A DNA stretch of 64,000 bases, from assembly GCA_963921795.1 (NCBI GenBank), contig OY997655.1, forward strand, positions 8,778,322 to 8,842,321, given 5' to 3'. The notes below the pieces were generated by a model. It ran no database searches and was not told the DNA's origin. It was given only the letters and a program-made list of their open reading frames with translations. Shown piece by piece: positions 11,609 through 23,347 of the stretch. The position numbers and the translations under genes were made by a program. The DNA comes from Nannobrachium achirus (lineage: Eukaryota > Chordata > Actinopteri > Myctophiformes > Myctophidae). Within the stretch, counting starts at the first letter, position 1; each line of letters begins with the position of its first letter.

Positions 11609-12227
11609 ATTATGTAGTGGGGGGTTGATTGATTGATTGAAGACTTTATTAGAAGTTTGCATAGGAAAAGGTACAGTTTCATGACGGTACAGTTCACTGG
11701 TACAAGGTCTACTAAAAGGAGATCCATGAAAAGACTAAGCTTATTTCCACAGGAAACCATTAAAGTATCTCATATAACATTGAATGACAGACGAATAGAA
11801 CACAGTACTATGCAGTAGATATGTAAAGAAAGTAAAATTAAAGAACAAAAAAAAAAGAAAACAGTAAGTCTAAACAAACAGTATATACAAAGAAGGGGCA
11901 GGGGAGGGTAGGGCTGGGCTAGGTTTTTTTTTTTTACCAGTTGCGAACGGCTGCCGCCTGTAAGTGGTTTTTCAGGGCAATTTTAAAGGATGCTAGTGAT
12001 CCACACTCCTTTATGGCCTTCGGTAAGGCTTTCCACATTTTGGTGGTATAGCAGAAGAACGAGTTTGACCCTTTGTTGGTTTTGACTCTGGGTTGAAAGT
12101 GATCTGTGGCGCTGCCTCTGGTGTTGTAATTATGGACATCCTTAATGTTTATAAAGTATTTTGACAGGTACTTGGGTATATATAGTGGTGTAGTGTATCT
12201 TATACCTGTACATTATGTAGTGGGGGG
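11609..12227 (-). mobile_element. LINE 3' end (L2/Rex1-like) with 16-bp target duplication
   Basis: A reversed LINE end. On the plus strand it starts with a GATT run and GAAGACTTTATTAGAAGTTT, and extends into the reverse complement of a coding end (compare 57130-57578). Both flanks carry ATTATGTAGTGGGGGG (11609-11624 and 12212-12227), a target duplication typical of target-primed reverse transcription. It is 5'-truncated and keeps only the C-terminal codons of ORF2 plus the 3' UTR. Confidence 0.92.
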
Positions 12228-12863
12228 TCCCTGCTTCATTTCTCTCTCAGCTAAAGGGTTCCTTGGCCTGCAAAAAAAATGAACTCTGCCCTAAACAACT
12301 GCACGTTATCTAAAATCCTGTCACTATACTTTGGAGCAACGCCTCTAATCCATACTCAGTTCCCACTGAAGACATTCACAGCCACTTTCAGCACGCCTAT
12401 CTGTCGCTGTTCACTTGCAAGGCAGCAGTGTTGTGTAGTGTTGTGTAGTGAGTGAAACAAGCCTCTCTCTGTCATTGTTACACAGAGCAGTTAGTTATTC
12501 AGCAGCACCTTGGGAGTGCTCTGCAGTGCACTGACTATAAATGCTATACCGCATGCATGGGGATGGAGCTAATTATGCAGCCATTGTTACAAGAATCTCA
12601 TAAAACTATAATGCAATTCTTATTGACTTGATTCACACGAAAGTGTGCGTGGGTGTGTGCGTGCGTGCGCGTGTGCACGAGGGGGTAGCTCCAATCTTAA
12701 GTTGGATCTGTGGGTATTTTGTATTTGTATGGCTTGTATGCAGTAGTGTACTAAATACATTTACTCAAGCTATTTTCAAAATACTTTTCATTCATTTTAT
12801 ACATTTGAAAACGTGTGAAAAGGTACCTTCAGTATAACAACTTACTTTTGGTACTTACTTTTG
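12228..12863. other. No recognised gene; start of an ACTTTTACT-type repeat
   Basis: A GTGTGTGCGTGCG run lies near 12645. From about 12750 the sequence carries the common fish motif of TACTTTTACTCAAGTA type that continues on the other side of the palindrome at 13167. No coding signal. Confidence 0.45.
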
Positions 12864-13166
12864 GGACCAGGTCACCTCTGGGACAACCAGATCTTATTTT
12901 ATTGTTGTGTGGGACACGATCAACACAATCCTGAATTATTTTTTGTGTTCAATCTGTGTTTTTAGATATGTTAGTATTTCAGCATGCTACAACTGGTCAT
13001 ACGATGCATTTTGCATCATATGACCAGTTGTAGCATGCTGAAATCTACTGAAATACTAAAATATCTAAAAACACAGATTGAACACAAAAAATAACTCAGG
13101 ATTGTGTTAATCGTGTCCCACACAACAATAAAATAAGATCTGGTTGTCCCAGAGGTGACCTGGTCC
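12864..13166. repeat. 303-bp near-perfect palindrome (foldback)
   Basis: The arms begin GGACCAGGTCACCTCTGGGA and mirror each other to a centre near 13015 (TGCATTTTGCA), with only a few mismatches in about 150 pairs. The palindrome interrupts a TACTTTTACT-type repeat that resumes at 13167, so it looks inserted. No protein is encoded. Confidence 0.95.
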
Positions 13167-13429
13167 TTTAAGTACATTTTGATACCAATACTTTGTTGTA
13201 CTTTTACTCAAGGAAATGTTGAATTCTGGAGTATTTACTTGCACCAGCAGAGCGTGCAAGTACTGTGATTGGCTGCATATGTGTAGGTAAGGTAGCTGTG
13301 TGTGTTTAAGCCCGTAGCCCAATCAGGGACCAGCATTTCTGGCAACGTCATCATTAACAGCCAATGAGGGACCAGCATTCCTGGTGATGCCAGTGGTGAG
13401 CGCACCTCATGCCATGGCGCACTCTGCTG

Positions 13430-13475
13430 GTGCACAAGTAGGCCATACATGGCCATACATGGCCTACTTGTGCAC
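13430..13475. repeat. 46-bp palindrome
   Basis: The arms GTGCACAAGTAGGCCAT and ATGGCCTACTTGTGCAC face each other. Related text (CACAAGTAGGCCATA and GGCACCTCGACAGAG) recurs at 30590-30650, so it is part of a dispersed family. Confidence 0.85.
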
Positions 13476-13541
13476 AAGGAGCAAGCTGGCACCTCGACAG
13501 AGTGCAGTTCTAGTTCTACATTACAGTATTGATACTTTTAC

Positions 13542-14031
13542 TTAAAGCTGTACTGTGGAAGCTGCTCAACTAGTGGTCAGTAGCGGTATTGCTTTTTTCG
13601 GCCGTTTTTCGCCCGGAGTCGCCGCGGACCACCGGAGCGGCGCCGCAAACCACCGCGACCGATACGGATCCGTAGAGGGGTAGAACGTAATTTTCTGAAC
13701 AGGATTTGGGGAGTAAGAGGTTAAGAATCCTTCACCATCGTAAACACTGCTGCTGAGGGAGGCTACTTCCTGAAGAGACGGCAAGCACGCTGTGATTGGC
13801 CGGTAGTGTATCATGTGTGTATGATCCGCGATGTGATTGGCCAACATATACACAACGTTATACGGATGATGCAGATGACGTAATTTTGCCGTGAAATTCT
13901 CCCCCCCTCACGGCTCATAGAAAACATATATAAAGAGAAGGCTTTAGAAGCTGAAATTAACGGAGTGGGTGTTCTAAAACTTTAGCAATTTAACAGTTTT
14001 TTGTTTTATAAAAAAAGTTACATGGATACAT
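13542..14031 (-). mobile_element. TTAA MITE, reversed copy of 23348-23850 family
   Basis: It starts TTAAAGCTGTACTGTG and runs through CGGCCGTTTTTCGCC, the motif TGTGATTGGCC twice (inverted CCAAT type), and TTATAAAAAAAGTTACATGG. This matches the element at 23348-23850 in reverse order. The far TTAA end has decayed. Confidence 0.78.
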
Positions 14032-14035
14032 GGCC

Positions 14036-14080
14036 ACTAAATTTCCCCCTTGGGATAATAAAGGTATCTATCTATCTATG
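14036..14080 (+). mobile_element. LINE/SINE 3' tail with TATC run
   Basis: AATTTCCCCCTTGGGATAAT followed by AAAGGTATCTATCTATCTATG is the tail type shared by many fish LINEs and their SINE partners. Only the tail is visible. Confidence 0.6.
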
Positions 14081-14936
14081 TATAACTTTAAGTCAGAAAT
14101 GTGGGTATACTTAATTGTTCCACCACTGGTTGTATTTCCTAACTCTGTCATCATAGTTCTGGTTGGATAAAGTGCACCACCAAAGTGCCAACATCTCATC
14201 CTAACATTAAAATACAGACGTCACACTTTAATACTGCCAGGACTTTCATTAATGTGATGTATAGACGTGTGAAGTGCTTTTAGCGGAGTCATCCTTGAAG
14301 CAATTAACTGGATGGGGATTGTGTGCGACTTTGGACAAACATTGTTTGGGGCGTAAAAGCGTGCAATTTTCATACTTCTGAATAGTTTCTGAATTCTAAA
14401 TAGACATTATTAAGGAAGTGTCTGAGGCGTAACCGCTTTCATGTTGCATTCACTGCTACGTGATTATCAGAAGTGCTCTAAACGTGACGTGAAGACATAA
14501 CTGAAACAGACCAGTTAAGTCTGTCGACTAAAACTCTTCATCGACTACCTTTTTCCACTGACAAACTAATTAAAAACTAAGCTATGATTACTAAAAGTAA
14601 AAATAAATAAATATAAATATATAAATATATTGGCAATTTTGTTGACAAATAAAAACTAGATAAAAATATTAGGGAGGGACTATTGGAGAAGAGATCCAGC
14701 TGTCCAAGTCCTCTAATGCTTATGGTTGCCAATATACAAGCTTAGGCCTATACACATATCCCACTTTGTATCTCCATTTTTATTTATTATTGTTTTCCCT
14801 TCTGTAAGTTTATGTCCTATTTAATACTGTGCCCCCAGTGTCCTGCGAGTGTTGTATGAGTGTTGTATATGCTATTTTAACTCCCTTTTTATTGTACAAA
14901 CACTGAAAATGTTAGACAATGTTCACCTATGATAAC
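14081..14936. other. No recognised feature
   Basis: AT-rich, with no open frame of note and no clear inverted or tandem structure. Confidence 0.45.
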
Positions 14937-15286
14937 TAGGCGTGACACAATACTGAACCGAACCGGTATACCAAACCGAATGGCCCTGTACCGAACCAAA
15001 CAGCCCATACCGAATTAACCGAATTTCTTTATTTTTTTGGGTGTGGCCACATAAAAAACATAATTTTAACTCTTTCTGTACACTTTTTTGGAGAAAATCT
15101 TCCTCCTAGTAATCATGTTTTAGGGGGGAAACAAATGATTGCATCCCGTCTTTAAAATTAACTGAACATTTTGGATTCTTTCTTTTTTCATTTTCAATTT
15201 GTGCTGTACCGAAACCGTACCGAAACCGTGAGCCAAAAAACGAGATACAGACGCAACCGTGGGCTGACTGAATCATGGCACCCCTA
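14937..15286. mobile_element. hAT MITE (ACCGAACCG family), 7/8 target duplication
   Basis: The ends TAGGCGTGACACAATACTGA and GAATCATGGCACCCCTA enclose repeated ACCGAACC/GTACCGAAACC motifs. Flanks ATGATAAC (14929-14936) and ATAATAAC (15287-15294) agree at 7 of 8 bases. A fragment of the 35295-35746 TTAA family (GGGTGTGGCCACATAAAAAA) lies inside from about 15038, so it is nested. Confidence 0.85.
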
Positions 15287-15408
15287 ATAATAACATGCCC
15301 AGAATAGGTGCGCCAGGTTCAAAGTGTGTCAGTGAGTTTTAGGAATATAGCTTCAAAAGTATTCAGATTGGGTACATATTATATCATTATTTTATGCTTT
15401 AACTATTG

Positions 15409-15475
15409 AAAAATAGCATATACAAGCTTACAGCGCGGCACTGAGTGCCGCGCTGCGAGCTTGTAGATCTGCTAG
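15409..15475. repeat. Hairpin cassette, GCGCGGCACTGAGTGCCGC centre
   Basis: A palindrome whose arms carry AAGCTTACAGCGCGGCAC and GTGCCGCGCTGCGAGCTT. The pair A against C in the stem is a mismatch shared with the copies at 34150 and 55679. Confidence 0.88.
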
Positions 15476-15802
15476 ATTCTATAAGTGTCTTTTGAATCCT
15501 TCTAAGGTTTTTTGAAAAACCTATGTTTCTATGTCAGCAATCTAATTACTGGAGCCATCGTCAAAGAAAAGGTCCTTTTCACTTAAATGGAGCTCAGTTA
15601 GTCTGTTCTTGAGAGACTACTATGTCAGTGGTTCTCAAACCTTTTCATGTGTAGGACCCCCAAAATGATATTTATTTGTCCACGGACCCCCATTCAACAT
15701 TTTTAGTTCCAGGGACCACCCCGAAGCAAAATTTGAGTTACAAACGTTTGCTTTGAAAATACACATATTGAAAGATTTGCACACATTTTTATGACTTTTT
15801 CT

Positions 15803-15874
15803 AAAATAGCAGATCTACAAGCTCGCAGCGCGGCACTCGGTGCCGCGCTGTGAGCTTGTATATCTGCTATTTTT
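15803..15874. repeat. Hairpin cassette, inverted partner
   Basis: A palindrome with arms AAGCTCGCAGCGCGGCAC and GTGCCGCGCTGTGAGCTT. Read on the opposite strand it is the same sequence as the first hairpin type of this composite, so the two are inverted copies. Confidence 0.9.
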
Positions 15875-15917
15875 CACTGGTTAAAGCATTCAATAATTCT
15901 AGGCCTAAATGGGTTAA

Positions 15918-16447
15918 CAAAAGAGCTTGTGACTAAATAATAAATACATTCTTTTTTACTTTCCCTGAAAAATAACAGTTTTGGACATAACAAGGTTTCC
16001 ACCTGACAGTGCATGACTAGACTGGACTAGACTAACATTAATCATTCCAATAAGTCATTGCATGCCTGGGATTATGTGAGGGATAACAGATACAATACGC
16101 TGACATCTGGGCTTCTATTATACTCCCACATACACTTTGTTATCTGTGTGTTTGTTTGTTTTTGTTTGGATTAAAGCTGTCCCTTACACAAAGACACTGT
16201 CCTTTATTTGACCAGGAAGTCCTTGTTGACATGAGAAATGTCTTCTATACAAGAGAGGACTGCAGTGACTCAGCCAGGCTTGCTGGAGCCTGTAGAAAAC
16301 CTTCAGCAGCAATAAGGGTCCAAATGTGCTTTCTTCAGACACATAATACAGTAATAATAATGGCCTGAGGAGCTCCAACCTAACCCAAACGCTTCCGTTT
16401 GACTGCTGCTGTGGTACATAAAGTTAAAAATTACACCCGTGTGAACT
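15918..16447. other. No gene; scrap of GGTTTCCACC repeat
   Basis: At 15980-16005 a piece TTTTGGACATAACAAGGTTT matches the inner inverted repeat of the hAT MITE at 7456. The rest shows nothing that I recognise. Confidence 0.4.
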
Positions 16448-17081
16448 GAGCGGTGGTTTACCCACCTCATAGATCATGTGTACCGATTTTTGTGACATTT
16501 GAAGAAAATATGTAGGAAAAGGAGCAAAAAGTGTGTTTTGGAGAAAATTCAAGATGGCGGAAAATCTATCCTGGCGCAAATGCCTATATGGGGAGATGCG
16601 TCTTGACCCAAGGAATCCAGGGAAAAAAGAATTTTAATTTTCCGATCTACGGTTCAAGAGTTACGGGGCAAAACGCAAAGTGGGCCGTTATAGCGCCACC
16701 ATGAGGCCGAGTGATGTAATTATTTTTGGATTCATTCTTAAAATCATTATGAATCTCCTCTCCGAGGTTTGAAACTGTAGCTCCTATGGTTTACGAGAGA
16801 AAAATACTTGAAAGTGATTTCTTGCATTGTCCCATTATAAGTCAATGGGGACAATTAAGCGTCGTTTTTTGCCGATTACGTCGGCATAAAGGCGGATCGG
16901 AACGAAAGGTAATAGAACACCATTCCCGGCCGAGCCGCACATTTTGATGTATATATTGCGCGAGTGGCGTAAATGGTGCGGCACTAGTTACGCGCCGAAG
17001 TTTAGGCTACATACAGACACGGACGGACGGACGGAGACCCACACACACGGCCACGTATAGGAGCGTTGTGACCACCGCTCA
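16448..17081. mobile_element. TIR element with GAGCGGTGGT ends
   Basis: The ends GAGCGGTGGTTTACCCACCT and GTGACCACCGCTC face each other over 634 bp. The inside is GC-richer and holds TATAGCGCCACCATGAGGCC, a phrase also used by the GCGACC family (46665, 54529). No coding content. Family name uncertain. Confidence 0.65.
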
Positions 17082-17165
17082 AAAAAGCTGAAAATTACGA
17101 TCTTTTGTGAGTGAGGACTGTTCCTTAAGACAGTCTACTGTCCTTGACTCTGTCATCTCTTGTCA

Positions 17166-17420
17166 GAGCAGGGGTCCTCAAAATGGGTGCGGTGACAAAA
17201 GTCCAGGGGTTTCTCAGAATACTTTGATAATGTTTGGAATTTTACTTCAGTCACTTCAGTTTAACCACGTGTACTTATATTAGTAAAACGGACCTGAATT
17301 GTACTGTATTTGGTGCATTCTTTTTCAGCCTATATACACCAAGTGTCTGCACCAAGAATAGCAGATCTACGTTTGGTGAATGTTTCCCCCAGAATATGGG
17401 TGCTGGGGTTTAATTGGCCA
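17166..17420 (+). mobile_element. hAT-related repeat, uninterrupted copy
   Basis: It starts CAGGGGTCCTCAAAATGGGT and continues through TTTGGTGCATTCTTTTTCAG to a decayed hairpin arm (AGAATAGCAGATCTACG at 17360). It serves as the empty-site reference for the interrupted copy at 9790-10520. Confidence 0.65.
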
Positions 17421-17530
17421 AGAATGAGCAGTATTTAACAACTTTCAACCTGGCGTCCCTATTTTGGGCGTCATCTAAAGGCCTCTCCATACTTCGACCG
17501 AAATGTTCGGTGAGTTGTGTTTTCCGACGT

Positions 17531-17944
17531 TATAATAGATTTCTAATTAAATGTAATACTTGTTTTATATGTGCAGTAATGTGTCTGTCACTCTACCCCA
17601 GTAAGTTAAGAGTACTTAGTACTTGGCACAAAAAGACTGACTACAACAGCTGTCTATGGGGACAGTGCTCCGACGTCACCAGTCCTTATACGGAAGAACT
17701 CTTCTCATCTTAACCGAATTATATTCTTAGACACTGTTTAGGAGACACCCTTATGCCTATTCTTGTCACACTACTTTGTATAAAGGAGAGACTGTCGAAG
17801 GAAACAGGAGGCAACACTGCATGTGTGTTGTCTCAGAAGCTCTTGATATGCTGTTAAATAAATATTGTATTCACTATCACTCCACCCTTATGGAAATTCA
17901 ATTATTATATTAGTACAGTATGATGTTTGAAAAATTCTACAACA
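17531..17944 (+). repeat. 5' LTR
   Basis: A 414-bp LTR starting TATAATAG and ending CTACAACA. Inside are a TATAAA box (TTTGTATAAAGGAG near 17777) and an AATAAA polyadenylation signal (TTAAATAAATATTG near 17856). Confidence 0.9.
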
Positions 17945-20900
17945 GTGGAGGTCCTGCCGAGACCCGCATAATCTGTCTGTCAGCTTTTCTCTTTTTCCGT
18001 ACAGGACACACTGGCTATTGATTCAGAGCAGCTGTCGGACAGGGATCGCCGGTCGAACTTAACGGGGTGAGAGTATCGTGAATACAATATGATTTGGGAG
18101 GCCAGACGTGGTCATTATAATTGCATGTACCCGGGACAGGCCACGACATTTTTATGCGGCTGTCGTACTTGCATGAACAAAATTTAATAGAGAGATGCCT
18201 TGCATGTATAGAAGGTATCTACCGTATCTCGGAAGTATACTGTTTAAACGTACAGTACCCGTGTAATTCGGGGTGAAAGCTAATACGTAGCTCCACGTGA
18301 TCGTGGGTTGTTTCTGTTAAAGTACAGTACCTGTAGGAAACCAGGGTTAGGAATGATTATCGAATGGGGAATCGCTATTCGGCAATAATCATCTCGGTAT
18401 AGAATATTGCATGACCGTAATCAGACGAAATATTCTCTAAAGACGCCGCACGTGGGCGATTCGTGGAAGACGAAAATATAGAACGTTAAGGACGTACGTA
18501 ACCAGACGTAAAATATGAAGGCCTAATTATGAAATAGTCATAACCAGACGGGATATATTTAACTATGAAAGCCAGACTTGGTTGTTAAATAACTGCCCAC
18601 AAAGGGGGGATAATATAGTTAAATGGTAATTTAAATATATTACATGGTAATGATATTAATTATGCATTTATGATAGTCAACTAGAAGTGGGTAGTTGGAA
18701 GAAAGAAAAAACAGAACCCAAATAGGAATCGGTATTATCTTTTCTTTCCACTTTCTTTCCTCTGTCTGGGGTAAAATGACCTGGGAAAATAAGAAGGTCT
18801 TCTCTAGAAGTAAGTGTGACAATTCTCTCACAGCAGCTGTTCAGGAATACACTGTCGGTTCATGACATAGTATTGACAGAATTGCCTTAAGAAGGATTCT
18901 GTGTAAATGTAAAATACTTTTGAGATTGCAGGGCATTATAATTAGATAGCAGATGATTGTAGCATTAGTATAAGGATAATGTCTGGTTGTGTTGTTTTAT
19001 CATATTGGGAGAAGCCAGGTTTTTCAAACATAGACTTTGGGAAATCCTTTACTCTGCTTACTGCGTGTCCATCAGGGGTTCACCTGTCACTTGAGCTATA
19101 CTGGGAGAGGGCAAATGCGATCACATTGACAGTCTGGTCATCAAGATGGACTAGTTCCGCATCTGGAGAACAATGTTGGACTGGGGACAACATGACACTG
19201 AGAATGTTACTCAAATGACATTTTGGGACTGCAAGAATTCCAAGGACTACTAAAGCCAGGTGCATGGCTTTGGTTCTGTGGGGGGCACACAGAACCTTTG
19301 GTGAGACCGAACATTCCTAAGGAACATGAAGGATACATCGTGAACACTTTGGATGGCTAATCATTATGTTTTTTCCTGTGTGGTGGTTGTAGTAATTCCT
19401 CTCTCAGTGGGGCACTGACGTGACGGGGGAACGGTGGTGGGGTCATAGTAAGTTGGTGAGTACCCATGGCTCTGGGAAGAAAGGATTGATTAGGTGATTA
19501 ATGGCTTCCATATGATAAAGATGAACTATACTATCTAAATGTCTACTTGGCGTAACAGAGGATGAATATGATCCTAAGCCAGGGTCATACATACCGATAT
19601 GGAAATAGGACATTTACTTATAACTCAGTAACATTGTTTAAAGAGCAGGTAGAATTTGGTAGAGTTTCTGAAATCATGATATGTTGTGTTCAGTAAATTT
19701 TGACCCTATTTAAAATACTTTGTAGTTAGAGTGCCCATAACTATATATATTGGGATGGTTTTAAACCTTTCAAGGCACAAGACAGTCTGTGGAGAGAATT
19801 GTCTCACTGAAAATTATTTAACCCATCAGATAAAGTGTTCCTTAACCCTGCAGTGGCCATATTAGTCCTTTGAGCTTAAAAGAGGGGGGTAGCCCCATGG
19901 GGGTAGCCCCATGGGGGGTGTCTATATGTATTTTTATCTCCCTGCTCCTAATAGTTATTGATGATCTTCTGTGTTGTGCCGAGCAGGGTGAGCAGCGCGT
20001 CACAAACGCAACCGTTGTGAGCTTGTACTGTGGGTCATGCTCAATTGGAAGACCGGAATGCTTCGGTTTGGAGAGAGTGAGCTTGACCAGTGCTTCTCAA
20101 AAAGAGGGGGGAGGTGATAGGAATTATAAGAGAATTATAGATATGAATTAGCCTTTTTATGAATTATAAGAGAATTATGAACATTAGGCTATTAATTATA
20201 AGAGGACTAGAAGTAGTTACAATTTCCAGAGTTGTTGTCTCTAGTCTCTAGTAGTTACAATTTTGGAATGGCTCTAGTACATTTTCAGGTTAGATTATTA
20301 GGCTATTATTATTCAGAATTGCTGTCTCTAGTAGCTACATAATGTAGGTTTGGTTGACATTTTTAGGTTTGTTTTTGTTTGGTCACCTGTTCAGTCTCCT
20401 ACTGGCCAGAGGAATCCCTGCTGGGTTTACATGACCAGTTGATATGCATTGGAAATATATTATGGAGGACTACAAGCCTGAACCAAAAGAGTGCAAGTCT
20501 AATAAGATTGGATGATACCCGGGTATAAAGACTAATCGGTATGGGAATGAATGGGACAGTGGTTTTTGAGAATCACTGGTCTGTTGGAAAATAATGTATA
20601 ATGTTGAATGCATTATATGGAAGTCATGCTAACTATACTTTTGATTTGTCTCTATAGGGATCCTGAGTTCCCTACCATTTTGGACGGAAATGATTTGTCT
20701 AATGAAAGATCGTCTTTTCCCACAAATCACGATATGATTTTCAGTTTTAGGTAAGGAGAAACGTGTCTTCTCCTATATGTTATTGGATTCATCTAATGAA
20801 AGATTGTTTTCCCAATATTTAGGTGCTGAAGAAATAATCTGGGTGGCTTAAGAGAGAAACACAATTCAGTGATGGAATGTTCTAACGGATGTCTCTTTTC

Positions 20901-21843
20901 TTCCCAACATACTGTATGTGTTGTTAACATAAACTAACTAAACTAAACCAGTAACAACATTGTCTATGCTATGAAATGTTGTTGTGTAGATGAAATGTAA
21001 TTACAGGAGATGTCAAATGTTCCTAAAACCATTGAATCAATATGGTAAAGGAATACGTCTACAAATGAAACAAATGGAAGGAATAAATGTCAAAACACTA
21101 TGGTAAGAAAATACTTCCACAAATTAAGGTATGTAAAAATACAAGATATCATTCATTATTGAACCATTCATGACGTGATAAATGCTTCCCATTGCCATGT
21201 TGGAAAATACAGAATATTCATGGCTGTATAAATTATAAAAATCATTCTAGGATAGGATGTCGTAACCATTGGTGCTGAGTTTTCTATTTTCAGTTTTTTA
21301 AATCCAAAAAAAATTAAGCCATACAAATGAAAGATGAGACGGAGCCATAAAAATGAGATGTATGGAAACCAAAAGATGTCTGGGAAATCACCATGGAATT
21401 GCCGCCTTGCATCCCAACCAGATGAGATGATAGAACTGTGCAAGGGACATACCCTAACTGCCTTGCATCCCATCCACTATGAAGGACGCTGTCAATCCAA
21501 CTGCTATGAGGACGTTGTGATCGGAAAAGGGGCATGGAAGCCCTGTGTCGTGACATTGCCCAAATAAGGGAAGAAGAGACATTACGAACCAACCTAAGAA
21601 GGGACTCATTCATTCAAGTGGAAAAGAGTGCAGGAGAAACACATACACAAACAAAATGCTGGCTTTACGAAGTGATCGCTCAAACCTGAGGGTCGTAGGA
21701 TGGAATTTTACCAAGATAAATGCTTAATTGGATTTTCGCCCCTACCAGATTTAAATGTGTTTCAAAACTGATGTTTGATCCTCTTGTAGATTACATTAAC
21801 TGTTAATGACCATATATGATGATATATGATCAAAGGGAGGAAT

Positions 21844-22257
21844 TATAATAGATTTCTAATTAAATGTAATACTTGTTTTATATGTGCAGTAATGTGTCTG
21901 TCACTCTACCCCAGTAAGTTAAGAGTACTTAGTACTTGGCACAAAAAGACTGACTACAACAGCTGTCTATGGGGACAGTGCTCCGACGTCACCAGTCCTT
22001 ATACGGAAGAACTCTTCTCATCTTAACCGAATTATATTCTTAGACACTGTTTAGGAGACACCCTTATGCCTATTCTTGTCACACTACTTTGTATAAAGGA
22101 GAGACTGTCGAAGGAAACAGGAGGCAACACTGCATGTGTGTTGTCTCAGAAGCTCTTGATATGCTGTTAAATAAATATTGTATTCACTATCACTCCACCC
22201 TTATGGAAATTCAATTATTATATTAGTACAGTATGATGTTTGAAAAATTCTACAACA
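21844..22257 (+). repeat. 3' LTR
   Basis: The same 414 bp as the 5' LTR with no difference noticed, preceded by the purine tract and followed by the ACGT duplication. Confidence 0.9.
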
Positions 22258-22386
22258 ACGTGCAAATTTCCGAACTCTCGTTCGGTCCAATGCTTTTCAG
22301 AAGTCCAGAGGGATATAATTTTATGGTAGAAAAGGACCTTTTGACCGAAAACTGCGGTTTCGGTCGAAGTATGGAGAGCCCTTTAG

Positions 22387-22824
22387 GCAGAACGGACTAA
22401 ACAACATTGTAAATGGCAGACCTGCAAACCCACAATGAGTCAAGCTTGTAGATATTTGCTGTTTGTCGTATGACAAAGTACAGTACACAGTACGGGGCTT
22501 AAGAGGATAAGATCTGAGAAATGTCTTCTCAATATCTGTGAGGGCACCGGAATGTTATTTTCTTTTCCTAATGCTTTCTGCTTCCTGGCCACCCTTTAGA
22601 TGGAAGGAATGTTTGCTACTGTTGGTTTGGTGTGCTGGAATCACTGTCAATAATTAGCTTATTAACAGAGCACATGTTTCGGTCTTATCAGTATGAATAA
22701 AGATGATTATTTGGAGTTGATGAGTTTAAGCATGTCCCTGAGACATAATACCAGCTTAGAAACAATATTCCTATTAGAATTGTTCACTTCTATACAACTT
22801 GGCTTTTAACCAGTGGTGTAGAGC
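22387..22824. other. No gene; decayed hairpin copy near 22409-22466
   Basis: AATGGCAGACCTGCAAACCC and CAAGCTTGTAGATATTTGC are diverged arms of the hairpin family. Nothing else was recognised. Confidence 0.4.
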
Positions 22825-23190
22825 AGTGTTCTCAACCTTTTCAGGCTGTGACCCCCAAATGAATCATATTTTAACTGGGGACCCCCCCCCCCCCCCCCCC
22901 CCACCCTGACGAGCACTAAGAGTTGAGGCATTAAATTTTGTATAACACGGTTCTATTGTGAAAATAGCAGATCTACATGCTCACAACGCCTCGCAATGCG
23001 AGGCGTTGTGAGCATGTAGATCTGCTATTTTCACAATTTCTTCATCTAATATTTGACAATTTGGCCAATGTTTAATTTGTCATTTTAGAGGTATTAAAAA
23101 GTCCTTACATTGTCACTTTAGAAATGTGCATATATCCTCTATACACTTAAACCTTATATTGGTTTGTTTACTGTTGCACGTTAAGTTAAT
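22825..23190 (+). mobile_element. hAT MITE (AACCTTTTCAGGC family), 3' decayed
   Basis: It starts CAGTGTTCTCAACCTTTTCA with a C run at 22884-22902 and shares the order GAGTTGAGGCATT, hairpin, ATTTTAGAGGTATTAAAA with the complete copy at 40435-40842 (reverse). The 3' terminus is lost. Confidence 0.8.
22955..23037. repeat. Hairpin cassette, CATGCTC variant, 83 bp
   Basis: A perfect palindrome from ATTGTGAAAATAGC to GCTATTTTCACAAT with a short centre TCGCAATGCGA. Both arms carry T in place of A in the ACAAGCTC position (ACATGCTC / GAGCATGT). Confidence 0.95.
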
Positions 23191-23347
23191 CATCATACTC
23201 CACTATACGTCTCAAAGGCAAATGATGTACTTTTTATTCCACTACATATTTACAAGCTCAATATGCATTTTGAGCCTTTAGATTGTATGGTATTCTCAAA
23301 AGATGTGTACATTTTGATTGGCTTGTAACATAGTTTTCTGCTATAAC

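Larger units (their letters stand above)
15345..15917. mobile_element. Two-hairpin composite element, copy 1
   Basis: It carries the same order of parts as 34091-34695: a hairpin, a linker, a CAGTGGTTCTCAAACC segment, a second hairpin, then AGGCCTAAATGGGTTAA. The right end is TTAA at 15914-15917. The left end is diverged, so the start is approximate. Confidence 0.75.
17531..22257 (+). mobile_element. Non-coding LTR retroelement (ERV-like fossil)
   Basis: The element has two direct 414-bp LTRs (17531-17944 and 21844-22257) that look identical by eye, flanked by the 4-bp duplication ACGT (17527-17530 and 22258-22261). A primer-binding site candidate TGGAGGTCCTGCCGAGAC begins at 17946 and resembles the 3' end of tRNA-Gln. 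A purine tract AAAGGGAGGAA precedes the 3' LTR. The 3.9-kb interior has no long coding region and no gag or pol that I can identify, so it looks broken or non-autonomous. Near-identical LTRs imply a recent insertion. The 4-bp duplication favours a retrovirus-like over a gypsy origin, which is inference. Confidence 0.85.
17475..22386. mobile_element. TIR element split by an LTR retroelement
   Basis: The ends AAAGGCCTCTCCATACTTCG (from 17477) and CGAAGTATGGAGAGCCCTTT (to 22384) are inverted, each continuing into GACCGAAA. About 190 bp of the original element remain outside the LTR insertion. A related fragment lies at 33378-33545. Flanking TA on both sides suggests a TA target, but this is not secure. 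Confidence 0.8.

Noticed and set aside
20003-20035. Hairpin arm inside the LTR element (GTTGTGAGCTTGTACTG)
   Set aside because: Only 12-14 bases match and no partner arm is present; it could be chance or a decayed scrap, so it was not counted as a copy.
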